Of a stretch of 64,000 bases of DNA, positions 24,388-36,100 are shown in pieces (the first letter of the stretch is position 1; each line of letters opens with the position of its first letter). The translations under genes and the position numbers were made by a program. The notes below the pieces were generated by a model, which did no database searches, had not been told where the DNA came from, and saw nothing but the letters and a program-made list of their open reading frames with translations. The DNA is from Emergomyces orientalis (taxonomy: Eukaryota > Ascomycota > Eurotiomycetes > Onygenales > Ajellomycetaceae): NCBI GenBank assembly GCA_002110485.1, contig MOWL01000071.1, forward strand, positions 434,001-498,000, given 5' to 3'.

Positions 24388-25131
24388 TTGCAGAAAGGAG
24401 CAAGACCTCCTCTAACCTGCTTAAATATCCCTCTCGATATGGTCTTCCATCGTCATCCAAGCATCCAGTCGTTCGACTTCGCAGCGGATTTTGTGGATTA
24501 TCTACTGCATGGAGACACCTCTGCAACTGCGCTGATTGTATGCTCTACCAGAGATGCATTTCTACAACAACTTTGCGCTTCAACTTCAGTTGCGCCAACT
24601 GAATCTGGAACTGAACGACCGCATTCACCACAAGATGATGACGAAAGGAACACTCACACACGTTCAAACCGTCGGTTTCACAGTACAATAGGGTTGATTT
24701 CCCAGTCTAAAAGGGTCACGTTAGCATTTTGTCCGAGCCTTGAGCACTTTCGTGCTTATATATCTGCTTTCTGCCGTCGTCGGCTGGTGTCACTGCAGCA
24801 AGATGATGATCGTCTCCATTACCGAGGCGGCCCATTGCTGGCTGTCCTAGGCCTTGTTGCTCTTCATTACGATACAAGAGAGTTTTCTGCCCAGGGCATT
24901 GCGAAAAATCTTGCTCTCACTATTGAGATTGCTGCTAGAGAGAGGGTTAATTTAACCTTGTGCGAATGCGTTGTTGTTGGTCGTGAAGATGCTAGTGGTG
25001 GCAGCCTGTGGGATGCTGATGTGCCTCTACTAAGTGGACAGACATGGGGGATGACGGGAGGAGAAAACACCCATACAGGGCGGACCGTGAAAGTGAAACA
25101 AGTTGCACAAAAGTGGTTTTACTTTGTGTGA
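24388..25131 (+). CDS. Conserved-looking protein of unknown function, possible RecA-like fold
   Basis: An uninterrupted frame of 247 residues; a second Met 17 codons in (MVFHRHPSIQSFDF) may be the true start. No motif that I can name. The pattern of hydrophobic strand then helix (TALIVCSTRDAFLQQL), a middle SLEHFRAYI, then LLAVLGLVALHYDTREFSAQGIAKNL, and an ending GRTVKVKQVAQKWFYFV resembles the core of small RecA-fold proteins, as in Rad51 paralogues or Shu-type subunits. A Walker A loop is absent. That comparison is a guess from pattern only. The frame has no simple-sequence bias and shares a promoter with apl6, so it is very likely a real gene. Confidence 0.7.
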   Translation: MQKGARPPLTCLNIPLDMVFHRHPSIQSFDFAADFVDYLLHGDTSATALIVCSTRDAFLQQLCASTSVAPTESGTERPHSPQDDDERNTHTRSNRRFHSTIGLISQSKRVTLAFCPSLEHFRAYISAFCRRRLVSLQQDDDRLHYRGGPLLAVLGLVALHYDTREFSAQGIAKNLALTIEIAARERVNLTLCECVVVGREDASGGSLWDADVPLLSGQTWGMTGGENTHTGRTVKVKQVAQKWFYFV

Positions 25132-25350
25132 ACGAACAACGAATTTACAGAAAATAAAAGAAAGAAAACGTATACTTGAATTATGAAACCCGCCCGATTT
25201 CCCCTGTTTATGCGAAAGGCCCGAATCGAAACCGGAGAACAAAACACCAAATCAATTACAAGGGTATCCTGGAAGAAAAGAAAAAATGCGCAACCGACCA
25301 ACCAACTCCGAAATCCGAATCCCATTCCGCTTCGAACTGACAATCAATCC

Positions 25351-26986
25351 TCAAAGACATTTTTCCACTTCCGTGATATAAAGTTTGATATGGGACTCTA
25401 GCTTTAAGTATTCGTCGTGGGCGCTGTGGATTTCGTTCTCGATATTTTCCTTGAGGTCGACCATCTGTAGCCCAAGTTAGTTGGGTCAAATTCCACAATA
25501 CTATAATTTGAAATGTTTGGTGGCATCTCGTATGTCTAGTACGTTACCTTTTTCTCTGTCTGTTCGATCCGAATCTTCCGTCGTTCCATGTCGCGTTGCT
25601 TTTCTGCACGTTCCTCGCGAAGCTGCTTCTGTATTTCCCTCAGCTCCTCCATCCGCGCTTGTGCTAACTCCTGCTTTTCTCGGCTGCTTTTCCTTAGTGC
25701 CTCCGTCCGTTCGTGCCATCGAGATAGTTGTCGTTGTAGAAGTTTCTCCGTTTGAGCCACTTCTCGGACAGTATTTCCCCGCTCTGTGAGCGCATCCCTG
25801 TTCCGAATGGCACGAACATCTTCTTCTTCCTCTTTTTGAAGCTCTAGAGCGATGTCCTCTAGTACTTTTACACAACTTTGAACATCATTGGCCACAACAT
25901 TAAACGTATCCATGGATGTTTGTAATGCACGCATCTTCCTTTCCATATTATCAATATGCAGTTTGTCCCTCATTAAATTGTCTGACAAGTCAGTTAGAGA
26001 TGCCTGGAGTGTCGCTGGGCTCTGTAATACGTATGGCCGTAGTTTTTCACTCTCCTGCCGGCTCTTCAAAACCTTCTCCGTCATTTCTTCGAGATAAGTT
26101 TGTTTCCGGGCCTTCTCTACCTTAACTCGCTCGAGGGACTCTGCGACCCGTTCTTGACTCCGCCTCAACTCCAATAATCGCACTTTTAATTCGTCATTTC
26201 TCTTAATCTTTTCGTTCACGGGGCCTTCCATTGCCTTTTGCTGCCTGCTCATATCCACTAGCCGCTGTTGCATTTCCTGGTTCTCTGCATACAAAACCTC
26301 GATGCGTGCTTTAGTTGTTTCGGATTTACTGAAATGTTTGTCAATCACGGCCGTTTGCGTCTCGCGAAACCGGACAAAGTTAATAAGGTACGAGAATATC
26401 TTGACAAGGCGGTCGTGTGTAGGTTTTGTAAGATCCGTAAAGGCAAAATCGTTGACACCGCACTATGTATATCCTTAGTTGCAATTTGCGCATGATATAT
26501 TCGTATAGCGAGAAGCCCGAAGAATTAAAATATATATCCTACATACCTCAACCATCAACTTGCGCAGGGACATAAAGAACCCCATCAGATTGCGGGTGTC
26601 TGGCGGGATAAGATCGACATGGTCTGGACATATATCTTCCGCAGCTGCGCGCATAGCCGGCTCAACAGTTTCTCGGGTTGCATTCATTAGCAGCTCTGCG
26701 AACGATTCGAAGACTAATTGGATCTGTTGTGGATTCGGCTTGACCAGGTCGGCGACGGAGAACGGAACACCAATGTCGTTTATACATCCTGCGATTTCCC
26801 TGTCTGGCTACAAAATAATAAACATTAGTAAAACTGAACGGTAGTAATGGATACATTATAATGGTGTCTGCTCACCAGCCGCATCAGCGCATCGCTATCG
26901 TCTTCCCTCTTCTTGCCCCGACCGCCCTGTTGTTGATGAGCGCCATGGGCATGGAACTGCTGGCTCATTCGCGAATTGAATGCCAT
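25351..26986 (-). CDS. nuf2: Kinetochore protein NUF2
   Basis: Four exons on the minus strand: 26986-26876, 26807-26547, 26462-25548 and 25464-25351; introns of 68, 84 and 83 bp; 466 residues. The N-terminal calponin-homology domain is clear: LMRLPDREIAGCINDIGVPF, VKPNPQQIQLVFESFAELL and GVNDFAFTDLTKPTHDRL. From about residue 150 the protein is a continuous coiled coil (KIKRNDELKVRLLELRR, ERAEKQRDMERRK). NUF2 pairs with NDC80 in the outer-kinetochore Ndc80 complex, which binds microtubules. The extra N-terminal 37 residues are Gln/Gly/His-rich. The last exon ends EVEKCL, a short end typical of the region that meets Spc24/Spc25. Confidence 0.94.
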
Positions 26987-27627
26987 ATCGTAGATATATA
27001 GAATAAAAAGCGCATCGGGTAGCTGATACTTGAGGTGCTGAAGTAACAAAAGTTTTTTATTTATTTTCCGTTCATGAATTACAATGTTTCTTCTGTAATG
27101 GCCGGAGGGAGAGGAAATTTGTTTTGTTTACTGAGAGGCGGTGACAGCATGGGTCCAAAAGCGGTTTAGCGGCATGCAGCGAGGGGAAATAATTGCAAAC
27201 AATGCAAACAATGGAAACTGAACAAACACGAAATTGTTTTTGGGTGGGAGAAAGTCTTGGCACAACGTTCATTCCTGATTTCCATCATTTCGTAGCTCTT
27301 GGTTGACATTCACAGCTTCAAAACATAATTCTCTTTCACGGATCTTACTGGTATGTCATTTGACTCCACAGCCCAAATTGGCATTCAAAATATCCAAGCT
27401 GCTTGCCCGTAAGAAGACTTCAGACAAATCAATTTCAAACAATCGAATCTCTGACTCAATCGTGCAGCTCGCGCATCACAACTCCCCGCTCATTGTTTCC
27501 TCACACCCCTTTCTTGGTGCAATAAACGGTTCGCAGTTGTATTTGACCATTTATCTGTGCGCGGGAAACCCATCCAAACCATTTGGCGCAATTGCTATCA
27601 GCCGGTAGGTGGGCGGTTTCGCCTCCA
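26987..27627. promoter_or_regulatory. Divergent promoter, nuf2 / eIF2B alpha
   Basis: 641 bp between two start codons on opposite strands. No protein-like frame. Promoter role is inferred from arrangement. Confidence 0.5.
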
Positions 27628-28843
27628 ATGACAACAACCATGTCTTCAGACGACAGTTCCAAACCTTTTGAGTATGTACTTCACAACGACGGAGAAAATT
27701 CTACTGTGTTGATCATGGGCGCTGATACCTTACTCACACAGCATCGTTGCCACATACAATGACCTCCTCCGTTCCGATCCAGACCTCACAATGCCAATCG
27801 CGGCCATCGAAGCATTGGTTCTCCTCCTGACTCACTCTCCCTCCTCCACAATATCCGAAACCTTGGATCTACTAGAAACACACACAGCACACTTAAAACG
27901 GTCGATAGCGAATCCGATCGCCCTTTCAGCAGGTACCGATCTTTTCCAACGGTATCTCATAACAACCTTGCAAAGACCAGGCCAACTAGGTCCCGCGGGG
28001 GATTTCAACGCAATCAGAGCGCATCTCCTGGCAAACGGCCGGTTATTCATCAAACGCGCAAAAGAGAGCAGGGATAGAATAGCTGCCTTTGGAAGGGGAT
28101 TTGTGCGGGATGGAAGCACCGTGTTGACGAACGGTGGTTCTAGGGTGGTTAGTGCGTTGTTGCAGAAAGCTGCGGAGGAGCAAAGGGAAACGGGAGCGCC
28201 TGCGGCTAGATTCCGTGTTATTTATGTGGTACCGAACAGCCACAACATCAATGGTAATGGTAATGGCAATTCGTCCGGGTCGGACTTGGAAGGTATGGAT
28301 ACAGTCACCGCACTTAGATCCAAGGGCGTCCCGGTAGCTACCATCCCTGAGTCGGCAGTGGCATACGCACTGGGGATGGTGGACATGGTTATAGTGGGTG
28401 CGGAGGGCGTGGTGGAGAATGGCGGCATCATATCGCGCCTGGGAACATATCAAATTGGTCTTCTAGCTAAGGCTGAAGGGAAGCCATTCTACGTCGTCGC
28501 TGAGAGCCATAAGTTTGTCAGATTATATCCTCTCGGCCAATATGACCTGCCGATCAACCAGCAGGTGGTTGATTTCAAGACAGATCAAAACGGCGGGCCT
28601 GCCGGCAAAACCACCAACGATCAAACGGACAGCCAGCACCCTGAGCACGCAATGAAAGAACAGAGGAAACACCTCAACGCGCTACTTAGCGGGCAAACGC
28701 TGGCGCCTGTCGAGAACAGAAGGCCAATAAAACGGGATGCTGTTGATTTCACACCTCCCCATCTCATCTCGGCTCTGATTACGGAAGGTGGCGTGCTTAC
28801 ACCCAGTGCCGTCAGTGAGGAACTGATCAAGATATGGTTTTGA
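27628..28843 (+). CDS. gcn3: Translation initiation factor eIF2B subunit alpha
   Basis: Two exons, 27628-27671 and 27742-28843, with a 70-bp intron; 381 residues (377 if the Met four codons later is used). Family stretches include PFDIVATYNDLLRSDPDLTM, AIEALVLLL, FIKRAKESRDRIAAFGRGF, IPESAVAYALGMVDMVIVG, GAEGVVENGGIISRLGTYQ and ESHKFVRLYPLGQYDLP, ending with PPHLISALITEGGVLTPSAV. This is the regulatory subunit that lets eIF2B sense phosphorylated eIF2 and links to general amino-acid control. Between the LGQYDLP motif and the C-terminal motif there is a Gln/His/Lys-rich insertion of roughly 50 residues, and another Asn/Gly repeat (NGNGNGN) lies in the middle. Confidence 0.94.
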
Positions 28844-30022
28844 ACTTACAAACCGTGTCTCAGACCTTTATCTTTTATTGTTCTTTCTTTCCCCTGTTGT
28901 TGAGCGACGCTATATGCATAATAATACATCTTCAATCGAAAAAGACGTATGGGAACCTTTGGTAGTCCTCCAGTCAAGCTCTTTCACGAACCATAATTGA
29001 CTTTTTTGATTTCTACCTAGTGGCTTTTCGCGATAGTTTTGTAAGGCCCATACTAGCTAGTTATATTCCAACATTCAAAGACCAAACCAGCATTTAGATG
29101 AATAAAAAATGAGTGGGGGGAAACGACAATAACCATAGTATCTGACATAACATACCTCAATATGTTCGCTCCTGGGAAAATACGCCAAAAGATAATCCAG
29201 CCCGCAAAAATAAAATCAAGAACAATATATCACGTAGAATCAGAAAAATATAAATAAACGGCCTCCTCTCTAAGTTTCTGACATAGTCGTCCTAGTTTAA
29301 CCAATTCTCTAGCATTTCTCGAAAATCGGCACATGGATGTTAGATCCAGATAATGATGTCATTTTCTCACAGGAATGTTCTTATCCCCTGCGCCAAAACC
29401 CTAAATTTATCCAACGCCTTTTTTATCTTTAAGCGCCTCTTTTCAGGGTGAGTCTGTGGCTGTATTTTCTGCCTGAAAAAGAAAACTGACTTCCTATTTT
29501 CGTGGTGGTTTCTCGCGGAAGGGAGCCATGCATTTGCGGAGCGCGTTGGTGGAAAAGCGGATAGATATGCAAGGTCGTACATGGCATGTTCCCTCGTTCT
29601 CTTCGCGTTATTTTCGGGGCAGATGATCGCACAGCGGCATCGCCTTACTCAATAAATGGGCCATTATTGGCTAGCCGACTCTGACTAGAGTCCTCTTAGG
29701 TATAACGAATAGCGGGATATTTCCCCCCAAGCGCCTCGGTGTGAAGCGAGTGACCTCACAATCATGTCATCCGGAATTATGTAAGGCATCAATCATGCTA
29801 GTTGCATATCTGAGGGTGAAGAGCCTCTTTAATTAAACGACATAAGGATCCGGGCTTCATAAAAGATAAAGTAAGAATGCTCCTCAACTTTCTTTAGTAC
29901 ATGTACATACAGATTCGCTTGCCATGACAATCTCACCTTTCTTCCATCTCGAGATTGACTTTCCTCTTGATCGTTAGTCCTCAGAGGCTTTGGGAGTTAA
30001 CATCATCCTATGAAGTAATCCC
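28844..30022. other. Intergenic
   Basis: AT-rich spacer beyond the eIF2B alpha stop. Short frames at 29367-29632 have no protein character. Nothing else recognised. Confidence 0.5.
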
Positions 30023-30349
30023 TCACATAATTTCCTCCGTTGGCAGTGGAACATGCTCCTCCTCTAGCAGCTCCTCGTCTTCCTCAGGGATCGCGGGCAG
30101 AACCTGAACGCCATTTCGGCTGTAAATGCGCTTGCGCTTGCGCCTATGTTGTTTATATGCGTCATCCGCAGCGGGAACTGTAGGTAGCTTGTCACCATTC
30201 TCTGATAGTATACTCATGCCTGGGATCCCGTTTACGAAGATAAAAAAGAGGCATGACCATAGGACGGCATTGCGGAAATATTCCAGAAGCGTTTGGGTGC
30301 TGGGGGAGCTGTCTTGAATTTTCTGGATTAAACTGTCGATGGGATACAT
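30023..30349 (-). CDS. Possible small single-pass membrane protein
   Basis: A 108-residue frame. It begins MYPIDSLIQKIQDSSPSTQT, has a hydrophobic segment (AVLWSCLFFIFVNGIPGM, residues about 28-45), a basic patch RRKRKR near residue 70 and an acidic end (EEDEELLEEEHVPLP). This ordered layout (amphipathic start, one membrane span, basic then acidic tail) is unlike the random frames around it. No family is recognised and no homologue can be checked here. The flanks are long AT-rich spacers. Confidence 0.45.
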   Translation of the reverse strand: MYPIDSLIQKIQDSSPSTQTLLEYFRNAVLWSCLFFIFVNGIPGMSILSENGDKLPTVPAADDAYKQHRRKRKRIYSRNGVQVLPAIPEEDEELLEEEHVPLPTEEIM

Positions 30350-31197
30350 GATTTTTATGGTGAGCCTGCTGGCCCAGATATATTTTTTGGTATGAATAGA
30401 GATATGTAGATGCTTTATGAGCTATAAGAAGTATGGATGTAGATGTATATATGAAAGAGAGTGTATAAATGAAGGGGGAATGAAATATACGTAGTCTAAT
30501 CGGATGTAGAGTTAGTTATTGTTTGTTTCTGATGACATTTTTGAGTTTTGGAAATAGATTCTAGATAGATGGCATGCTTGGATGAGTTTATTCCTGATAT
30601 AAAAGGATAAAATCTGTGGTAATAACTAGAGAAAAGACAATAATAGAGTGTCAATAATGATCACAATGTATGCAAACTAAGAGAAAGTTCATCAAAATTC
30701 TTGAGAAACCAAGATATGATCAACGAAGTTTTTCCTGAGGTTAAACTCATAAAGTTGAAATATAAAAACTTTTTTCATGTTGTGAACATCAACAAAAAAC
30801 ATGAAATATAGAATATCTCTACATCTCTAGAGACCGCCTTGTCAGCTCCCGATATGCTCAGGCCCAGCATCGGCTGGGTAAACCGAGCCCTGAAAGCCGT
30901 TTCCCTTTGGCAAGTGCATTGTAAAGCTCTTGAGAATAACTTCGGGGTTATTTTGACATCCCAATTTCCTAGAGGGAACACGATTTCACTTTTAACATAA
31001 CGTATATCAGGAATCATTCAGTTCGGTTTATGTTCCCCAGAAAAAGTGGAAGTTAAAATTGGATTGAACCTAACAGCTAAAGAAGGAACCATTGTTGGAG
31101 GAAAAACGCTATTTTTAGCGTTATTTAGCCGACTAGTAGCCGCTAAGCGCTGGCAATTCCACTTTAGTGGAGATCTCACGGTAAAGAGGAGGCACTA
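30350..31197. other. Intergenic, AT-rich, repeat-derived in part
   Basis: Contains a perfect short hairpin (CCAGC...GCTGG) near 30868-30883 and an inverted AAACGCTA/TAGCGTT pair near 31107-31122. It ends at the TA flanking the inverted-repeat element. No gene. Confidence 0.5.
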
Positions 31198-31737
31198 TCT
31201 CTGCGTCTGGAGGCGAGGCACAATTAGCACAACACAAGCAGTGTATTAACCAGTCAGCTAGTCCAGAGGCACCAATCAATAATATCTCATACTAAATTAT
31301 ATGCAACCTGATTTGTTAATACTGACTTGCAATCTCATATTTTTACTCTGCACATTCTCTATCATTCACTTGATCAAATTATGATCTTTTTCATCATTAA
31401 ATTTCTCTGTGAGAATCTTGAGCTTATATCTGAAATAAGTATAAAAGAAAGAGAGAAAATCAGAATAGAGATAGAACTTCAAGATCAAAATCTGATTGTG
31501 CTGTATGTAATAATATTTCTCTCTGCTTGAAAAGCCAGTGTTGAAAAAAGTTCCCATTTCATTCTATAACTTAATTAGAGTTAGGGCCAATAGATTACAT
31601 AAATTACATAAATTACATAAAAACACAAGTAAATTACAGCTGATCTTTTATATAAGCCAGTAGTTTTCATGTATCTAATACACTAATGTACACGCTAAAA
31701 ATCCGCGCTAATTGTGCCTCGCCTCCAGACAAGGAGA
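31198..31737. mobile_element. MITE-like element, family A, copy 1 (540 bp)
   Basis: The ends are inverted copies of each other. The left end carries GTCTGGAGGCGAGGCACAAT and the right end has its reverse complement, matching for at least 24 bp and with similarity continuing outward to TATCTC. TA dinucleotides flank both sides (31196-31197 and 31738-31739), as expected of Tc1/mariner-type insertion. The interior is AT-rich with no transposase frame and includes three copies of a 9-bp unit (AAATTACAT) near 31592-31620. A shorter relative lies at 52338-52509. Confidence 0.75.
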
Positions 31738-32166
31738 TAGCATGGTAAGGTGCTAAGCATCTAGGTACGTATTTAGAGGACTGCTTGTACGTGCATATTG
31801 GCCAAGATTACAGAGTAGAAAGTTCGTCGATGGCTCTGAGTATAACTTACACCCCTGGTCGGCATTGCGCCTAATGACAGCCCATCATGGTACCAATGAA
31901 GAATGGATGTGCTCAAAAATTCTGGCTGAATAATTAAACTTGGATAACTATTGCTTCATATGAACAGGAAGGGTTTGTGGTTTGTTGCCGCCAACACCTG
32001 GTGTATCCGTGCCATTGGGTATTAACTGGTTACAAAATGGATGTCTATCTAACGAATTAAAAAATTAAAGACTGAGAAATATATAAAAGAAAACCAGATA
32101 TCATAAAATAGAAAACGAACACCATTGATCGCGAATTAAGAAACAGGTACATACACAACTGTATTA
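31738..32166. other. Intergenic beside the family A element
   Basis: The part next to 32167 is probably the 3' UTR of the NECAP gene. A phrase near 31789-31802, GTGCATATTGGCCAA, loosely resembles the interior of the second family A copy. No gene. Confidence 0.45.
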
Positions 32167-33204
32167 TTACTGAAACTCCCCAAACTCCCCGCCACCATCA
32201 TCATTATCACCGAAACCCTGGACCACTTTACTCTCATCCATATTCAACATAGACTGTGGCCTTCGCCGTCGATCACTCCGCGTGCTGGATGGCGGGGGTG
32301 CGATCATCGGGAATGCCGCAGAGGAGAAATCATCATCACCATCACCATCATCCTTTTTTGAGGCCGGGCCTGGCGGCGGCGGGATGGAAAATAGGGCAGT
32401 CTGTTCCTCCCTAGCGGCCGTAGCGGGGCTTAGTATCTGATCAGGCGTGCTCGGCTTCTTCCCACCGATATTAATACTAATCGTCTGTCCAGGTTTCAGA
32501 CTATAATCCCTCGGCGGCTGCGCAGGGCTTTCCAGTGCCGATTTCTGATGTGTTTGTGCGCCCAGGCCTACCCTTCCCTTTGCTGTTGTAGTAGCCCCCC
32601 TTCCCGGGCCCGGTGAAACAGCCTGCTCCCCCTGTGCAAATCCCAACACTTTCCTTGCCTCCTGCAGCGTGACGCCGAAATCGAACGCTTCGCTTCTATC
32701 TTCGAATCCAATACCTAATATAGCTTTTCGGCCATCATGCATAACTCTTATTGCGAAGAATCGCGAAGAATCGATCGCATGCTCAACGGCACCTGGATCT
32801 GTGTAAGGGGCTGCCGCGAAGAGATTTCCTGTGCTTGGGTCCTCCAGTACGATATCTACTTTTACTTTCTCTTGTAGACTAGCTGGCGAAGCGGCGGCGG
32901 CGGCGGCTGTTGTTGTTGTTATTGTTGTTTGGTTGCCCGATCGGGATGGTAATTGTGTCTGCGCCTGTGGTTGCGGGGGAGGGGTAATTGCTGTCTCAAT
33001 AATGCGCAGTCGGGCAGTGAAGATTTGGCGGGTCTGGTTGTTATTCTTCGGGTCTGGAACTGTCCAATCGGCAGCTGTGTAGCCCTTCATGGAGGTCAAA
33101 GGTGGTATCGCATAGACATGTGCGGGATGACAGATGAAAAGCACTCTTTGGATAGCGTCGCTTGGGAGCTCCTTTCCCGTCGCGGGATCGATTTGACCGG
33201 ACAT
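32167..33204 (-). CDS. NECAP-like adaptin-ear-binding endocytic protein
   Basis: A single-exon frame of 345 residues. The PHear domain of the NECAP family (DUF1681) spans about residues 15-190: VLFICHPAHVYAIPPLTS, GYTAADWTVPD, IFTARLRIIE, VDIVLEDPSTGNLFAAAPY, SSRFFAIRVMHDGRKAILGI and GFEDRSEAFDFGVTLQEARK. A Gln/Thr/Ala-rich insertion interrupts it near residues 80-110. The C-terminal part is disordered and ends in acidic/aromatic short motifs (VVQGFGD, GGGEFGEFQ) of the type that binds adaptor ears. Role: clathrin-mediated vesicle traffic in the cytoplasm. Confidence 0.92.
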   Translation of the reverse strand: MSGQIDPATGKELPSDAIQRVLFICHPAHVYAIPPLTSMKGYTAADWTVPDPKNNNQTRQIFTARLRIIETAITPPPQPQAQTQLPSRSGNQTTITTTTAAAAAASPASLQEKVKVDIVLEDPSTGNLFAAAPYTDPGAVEHAIDSSRFFAIRVMHDGRKAILGIGFEDRSEAFDFGVTLQEARKVLGFAQGEQAVSPGPGRGATTTAKGRVGLGAQTHQKSALESPAQPPRDYSLKPGQTISINIGGKKPSTPDQILSPATAAREEQTALFSIPPPPGPASKKDDGDGDDDFSSAAFPMIAPPPSSTRSDRRRRPQSMLNMDESKVVQGFGDNDDGGGEFGEFQ

Positions 33205-36070
33205 TATCGTAATTTTTGTGTGGAAAGGGTATGGTGATTTCTTTTTGCAAAGGGCCGCATAGAGGGCTCGAGTGGTACGCTCCGAAAAATATGTGTTTGT
33301 GCAAGGAGGATGTGTGGGTTCTTTTCTATCATCTCACCATGGGGTTGATGCTTTGGGCGCAAGAGCTTGAAACCCCGCTGCCTGCTGTGTTGGATGCGAT
33401 TACAGGAGAGGGGTAATAGAAATACGAAACTTCGCAGAGTTTGGCTCATTAAGGCACGTATTGATACGTAATGATATGACGAAGACGCCTGGCTCAGCCA
33501 TTTGCACATCAGGTGACCCAGGAAAGCGCCTGAGGTTCCTAACAAAATTTTGTTCATATCCAAGGATTTGATATTCGAAACAACAACTTTTGTTTATCTT
33601 TATCAATTCTTCTTTCTCCAAACCTTGCAGCTTTGGAAACGTTGAGATGAGACACCACGTCTGTGGCATTGTGTTGTCTTCTCGTTTTTTTCATCTTTTT
33701 GCCCTTCCTTGGTGAAGAGGTCTTTGTTTGACGCTGTGCAATAAGTATTTTTCTTTGTTACAGTCAAATGAGTGTCTGAGTAGGCGAATTCTGAGTGAAC
33801 TGCAGCTGTACAAACAGGTCTAGTATGGTTTCTACGGAGTAAGTACTGGCCAATTCCTATTAAACACACATGAAAAGCAGAGTAAACATAGAGACTGGTA
33901 TCAGCTAAGAGCCATCTCATCTGCCTTTTGCCTCACCTATGCTTCATTGTAGTATGATGACTGAAGAATATCATACCTGAAAATATCAAAAGATATTTTA
34001 AACATTATTCATGTAATCTCACAGAATGTTTCATTTTATTTTCATTAAATGTCTTCGTAGTGGAAGTGATGATAGAGTAGCATCACCACCACCACCATCA
34101 GCAGTTTACATGACAATGATCTTGAAAACCTCTGTGGCACATATACCTATCATCATAGTATTCACTCTGTTTCACTCTATCATAAAACAAGTGTTACTCT
34201 AATTTTAAATAAAAAGAACCTGGATGAGATAAGAGATCAAACAATCCAGTTTGTTTATTCATCAAATGAAATTCCACAGCCAGCTTCATCGCGGGCCTCA
34301 TTGTTCGTTCTAGCTCAACAACGGGCAGATATATAAAACACCACTATACAGATACAGTTCTCAGCTTTTACCCAATCCTCCCCACTCAGCTAGCTGCATG
34401 GAAAGCAAAAAGACCATGCGACTACCTGTCAGAGGCAGGTCAACAGGGCACATCCAAGATGTTTCGTCTTGAAAGGGGACAATCGTGCATTTCTGTCATC
34501 TGCGCGATGCGTAGACGGTGGGACCTATGGGGTCCCCGTGCGGACTCGTTTAGGCCGGAGAGGTGGGAGGAGGAAGGGCGGATGAATTTACAGCCTGGAT
34601 AGTGGGTATTCGCCGTTTGGCGGTGGGGCGAAGGGTTATGCTGGCTGTGAGAGTATATACCTACTAGGTATGTATGTTTATAGCTTCCAGCCCTCTACAA
34701 CCTTTTTTTTTTTTTTTTTTTTTAATTTTAATTTTAATTCTTAGTTGCATGCACTTCCTTTCTTTGGTTCTTGTGACATTGAGCAGGTGCGGTGCTATTA
34801 ATATATATATTTTCAACACTAGGTCACTTTGCAGTGACCAAGGTATCATTTCACTACATTCGGCTCTAACAGTAATTTGAATAATTGACAGTCATGTTGA
34901 TCAGAATTGGTTTGGGCAGCTGGGTTTTGTCAGTGGCGCATGGTAATGGGTTAAGGTGGGTTTTATACATCAGTATAAGAAGTAGAAAATAAGAATAATA
35001 GTAATAAAAGTAATAATAAGACGCCTTTTGTTCTCTCATTTGGGTTTGTTATGTGGTTGGGCAGGCATGAGACAGTGATACATGTTGCTGATACTCATAC
35101 AACTATATGTGTATGTAAATGCAAAGAGACATCCTTTTGCTCTCGTGTTTTCTTCTTTCCTTATATTTTCTCTCTTTTCTTTTCTTTTTTGTGTTGTGTT
35201 TTTACCTCATTTGTCCGGAATCATTGAGACGTCTTGAAACCCTAGGTTATGTTTTGTTTTTCTCTATCTTGGCCTCTAAAATTCCATTTCTCAAATATCA
35301 ACGAACAGAAAACAGGAATGGGAACAGGAATGGGAATAGTTCAGTTTATATCCTCCAACCACAGAGAAGGCAGGGTAGGTGGCACGTAGACGGCCCGAGA
35401 ACGGGTCCGTTTCAAATGTAAATGCAGAAACATACGAGCCCAACGAGTCCAAGGTTCCGAAAGAGAAACCAAGATGCCCCTAATCTAGGGCTCTTAATGT
35501 GTCACATATATCAATTTCTTCGTCTTTACCAGCACCAGCTCCCACTGAAGTGGGGCGCCGGGTTTCATGGTTTACTCATAGTATATATATAGATAAATAG
35601 ATAGATACCCGTGTCGAACGGCCTTGAATTTCTACCGATCCGTCTCTGCTGTGTCTTGATATACTCTGAATCAAGGAAGTTTGCATTTTGCATGCAGGCG
35701 TTTTACAATATTAAAGGGGACCTGAGGCTGATGAACTGTCTGCCCATCCAGAACTCGCTCTCCCCATCGTGAATATAATCCATTTTATATATATTTATAT
35801 TTATATTTTTCATTTGGCAATGGACGCCGCACCAACACAACTAACGACCTTAAACCTTGCAAAGATTTTGGTGTACTTAAAAATAATTCCCCTTCACTAC
35901 AGAAGTACTGTGCAGTAAGACAGGGCAGTGTAAGTAGGTAGTGGTAGGTGGCTCCGGGGGCAGTCAGATCTGACACAGTTCACCCAGAAGAAGAGAGAGC
36001 CCCAAGCAGGGTCCATCGGCGGTGGGAGTCAATAGAATTGGCAAATGAGGTGGGGTCCTCGAACCTTGGA

Positions 36071-36100
36071 AGTTGGCAGCAGTTGGCAGCAGTTGGCAGG
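36071..36100. repeat. Tandem repeat, 10-bp unit x3
   Basis: Three head-to-tail copies of AGTTGGCAGC, the last with a final G instead of C. Non-coding. Confidence 0.9.

Noticed and set aside
34674..34880. Phe/Leu-rich 68-codon frame
   Set aside because: Caused by the T run at 34703-34724; not protein-like.
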